Origin: Strongyloides papillosus
Taxonomy: Eukaryota; Nematoda; Chromadorea; Rhabditida; Strongyloididae
Direction of reading: 5' to 3'
NCBI GenBank assembly: GCA_005656395.1
Contig: SRSI01000029.1
Span: 29,834-93,833, forward strand
DNA length: 64,000 nucleotides
Below the pieces are notes generated by a model. That model was not told where the DNA came from and made no database searches. It was given only the letters and a program-made list of their open reading frames with translations. This document shows positions 62,128 through 64,000 of this stretch, in pieces. A program made the position numbers and the translations under genes. Numbering within the stretch: position 1 is the stretch's first letter; each line of letters begins with the position of its first letter.

Positions 62128-63090
62128 ATGGATCCCGAAGTTTCACAATCCATTCAACAATCTTACTCAGTTAACACTCAAAAATCCTATTCCACTCATT
62201 TGAGAAATTACCTTAACTTCTGTAAAGAAAATGGAATAAAGGATGAACACTTCTCCTTTAAGAATCTCACCAAATATCTATCAAAGATAGCTACCAGTGC
62301 CGCTCCATCTACAGTTAATACAATAAAGAATTCACTAGTAGCCATAGCAAAGTTACGTAAGGTAACCTTCTCATCCCATGAAAAAAAAAACATTGCTAAG
62401 CAAACTCATAAAAGGGATCCAAGTGAATAACTACAATCATGATATTCAAAAATACATGACATTTGACTTGGACATCATTCTGAGACATATTGAAAACAAC
62501 CCAGCCTCAATGGAAATGTCTATCAAAGATTTGACGTTTACAACAATTACTCTGATCTCCATTGTATCGCCACAAAGGATGAACGAGCTTGCTAGAATGT
62601 CTCTAGATCATATGACCCTCTCGGATGCATGGGCTAATTTCACAATCCCGGGAAGATCAAAAATTCTACAGCCACTCACAAATTCCACAGAATGCACATT
62701 CAAAAATATGCAAATCCGAGCCTATGCCCACTCACCGCCCTATCCTTGTACTTAAAGCGTACGGAGCCTATACGCACTTCTCAAAATCTGTGGATAAGTT
62801 ACTTCAAGCCACACAAAAATGTCACTGGAACTATCACTAGGAAGATGGATCTATAATTACTACCTAACAGCTGGCTTAGATATAGGTAGACCACACAACA
62901 TCAGGGGAGCTGCTGCATCAAAATACTATGAAATAGCAGGGTCCTATTACAAATATGATAGAAGCTATTAACTTGGCATCTGAACACTCCTTCTTTAAGT
63001 TTTATCATAAGGAAATTGGGAATAATTTCGGTGCTACTGTTTCTCTCCTACAAATAAGCCAATCTCACTACGTTAGTATCGACATATAAT
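62128..63090 (+). pseudogene. DIRS tyrosine recombinase ORF (multiple frameshifts)
   Basis: Begins MDPEVSQSIQQSYSVNT with the N-terminal SAM-like part (SYSTHLRNYLNFCKENG). The first break is in a run of ten A (62381-62390); two or more frame changes follow near 62700-62820 and 62940-62960. Catalytic marks of tyrosine recombinases still read across the frames: Arg in SPQRMNELARM, the HxxR box in RPHNIRGAAAS, and the nucleophile Tyr in FFKFYHKEIG. The enzyme would integrate the circular DNA copy. As it stands it cannot be translated as one protein. Confidence 0.85.
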
Positions 63091-63150
63091 TGATAATTAT
63101 ACCAGGGATATCGTAGATATCCTGCAAGTATAATTTATATTATATAAGAT
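63060..63150. repeat. DIRS internal complementary region
   Basis: 63060-63091 is the exact reverse complement of 59361-59392. 63090-63150 is the reverse complement of 63514-63574 with one mismatch. It overlaps the end of the recombinase ORF. Confidence 0.9.
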
Positions 63151-63399
63151 AATAACGGATGTACCACCCATCAAAATTTAATCCGAAGTATTACTTATAC
63201 TTAATTAATTATTGGTAATATTATTAATTATCTATCACCCAGCTACTTGCTGATCAAATACCATTAATATTTTACTCTCTTATATCAACAGGTTACATGT
63301 ACGAGTATATATAATTAATTATAATAAATCTTGTTTTGTTAAATTATTGTTCCGTCCACACCTTACGAGGTACAGTAATCACCTTATCACTACAAAAAT

Positions 63400-63516
63400 C
63401 TGATTAAATAGTGGGCGCACCACCAAAACTGTACGGAATTCCGAATTCCGTGCAAGAAAGGACTAAATCCAAGGAAAAGACCGCGTTATGCAAAGCAATC
63501 TCACTACGTTAGTATC
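63400..63516 (-). repeat. DIRS right inverted terminal repeat
   Basis: 117 nt, inverted relative of 59372-59489. The 63517-63574 extension beyond it is unique to the right end and is matched only in the internal complementary region. Confidence 0.9.
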
Positions 63517-63574
63517 TTATATAATATAAATTATACGTGCAGGATATCTACGATATCCCTGGTATAATTATCAA

Positions 63575-64000
63575 AAAACTTTTGACAATCTATCACCTAA
63601 AGTCAAATATTATTTTCTGGAGGAGATATAAGAACCTTTTTTTTTTTAAAAAAAAAGTTTATATAATTTAATTTTTAAAAATTTATTTCTTTCCTTCTAA
63701 AATTTCACTTATACTTTAATCAATATATTAACAAGAAAAAAGTACTATGTTAAATAAGCTTTTTTTGTTGAAGATTAAATTTATGCTTGTACTTTTAATG
63801 TTTGCGTTAAGAAAATAATAAAAAAATAGTATAACTTTAGACTTAAAAGAATGTCAAATCTCATTTTCACATATTAACGAAAAAAAAAAGGAAAAATACT
63901 TTTTGATGATGATTATATGGTACGTTATCTATGTAAAAAAACATTGAATTGGAAATCAAACATTTTTCTGTTAAAAATCCAAATTAATTGAGGTCCAAAA
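63575..64000. other. Intergenic to window end
   Basis: AT-rich host sequence with poly-T and poly-A runs near 63637-63658. No gene seen. Confidence 0.6.

Larger units (their letters stand above)
59361..63574 (+). mobile_element. DIRS-type tyrosine-recombinase retrotransposon
   Basis: A 4.2-kb element, visibly more GC-rich than the host sequence. Inverted terminal repeats lie at 59372-59489 and 63400-63516 and differ by about three 1-nt indels. An internal complementary region (63060-63150) is the reverse complement of the outermost left end (59361-59392) joined to that of the outermost right end (63514-63574, one mismatch). This is the circle-junction template known for DIRS elements. The order is gag-like ORF, RT, RNase H, a DIRS-type C-terminal domain, then tyrosine recombinase. 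No LTRs, and no target-site duplication is expected. The coding parts carry frameshifts and a stop codon, so this copy is probably not autonomous. Confidence 0.92.

Noticed and set aside
1..64000. CRISPR arrays, bacterial operons or horizontally acquired prokaryotic genes
   Set aside because: No spaced direct repeats and no prokaryotic-type gene. All recognised genes are eukaryotic with spliceosomal introns.

Overview
The window is a strongly AT-rich nuclear segment of a nematode, most likely a Strongyloides-type (Strongyloididae) parasite. The reasons are very short GT-AG introns (mostly 39-54 nt), a tandem array of secreted astacin metalloproteases with an EGF-like and a CUB-like tail, a second tandem array of pepsin-like aspartic proteases, and worm-type housekeeping and neuronal genes (IFT172/osm-1, soluble guanylate cyclase with an exact H-NOX heme site, a YGGY-rich secreted peptide). 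The species cannot be fixed from the sequence alone.

Layout. 1-6.3 kb: a GT10 fucosyltransferase on the minus strand between two copies of a dispersed repeat. 6.35-21.6 kb: five tandem astacin genes on the plus strand. Each has a 66-nt signal-peptide exon, a 45-47 nt intron, a TATA-like box 38-45 nt upstream of the ATG and a conserved block about 235-250 nt upstream. Three DNA transposons have landed in the spacers: a mariner/Tc1-like deletion derivative, an 8-bp-TSD MITE and a decayed pogo-like element. Paralogous spacers act as empty sites for all three. 23-28.4 kb: a SOX/HMG-box gene and cytoplasmic poly(A)-binding protein, the latter with an A-rich putative 5' UTR. 28.7-30.8 kb: soluble guanylate cyclase on the minus strand. 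32.5-36.1 kb: a TFIIS-middle plus SPOC protein (PHF3/DIDO-like). 36.7 kb: a small secreted Gly/Tyr peptide. 37.1-42.4 kb: IFT172 on the minus strand with an X-box upstream. 43.8-45.7 kb: a divergent CHK-kinase-like gene and the complex I subunit NDUFA6. 46.6-52.6 kb: three tandem aspartic protease copies, the middle one dead. 53.2 kb: tRNA-Ile(AAT). 55.6-58.1 kb: a D2-like aminergic GPCR with an apparent 1-base deletion. 59.36-63.57 kb: a DIRS-type tyrosine-recombinase retrotransposon with inverted terminal repeats, an internal complementary region and broken ORFs.

The two protease arrays fit the secreted-protease expansions known in this group. IFT172, guanylate cyclase and the GPCR are sensory-neuron or cilium type genes but are interleaved with unrelated housekeeping genes, so nothing suggests one operon-like pathway. 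I did not find a wholly new gene system. The most notable signals are the DIRS element architecture, the reused transposon insertion site in the astacin spacers, the GPCR homopolymer frameshift, and two cis-regulatory candidates: the X-box before IFT172 and the A-tract before PABP.
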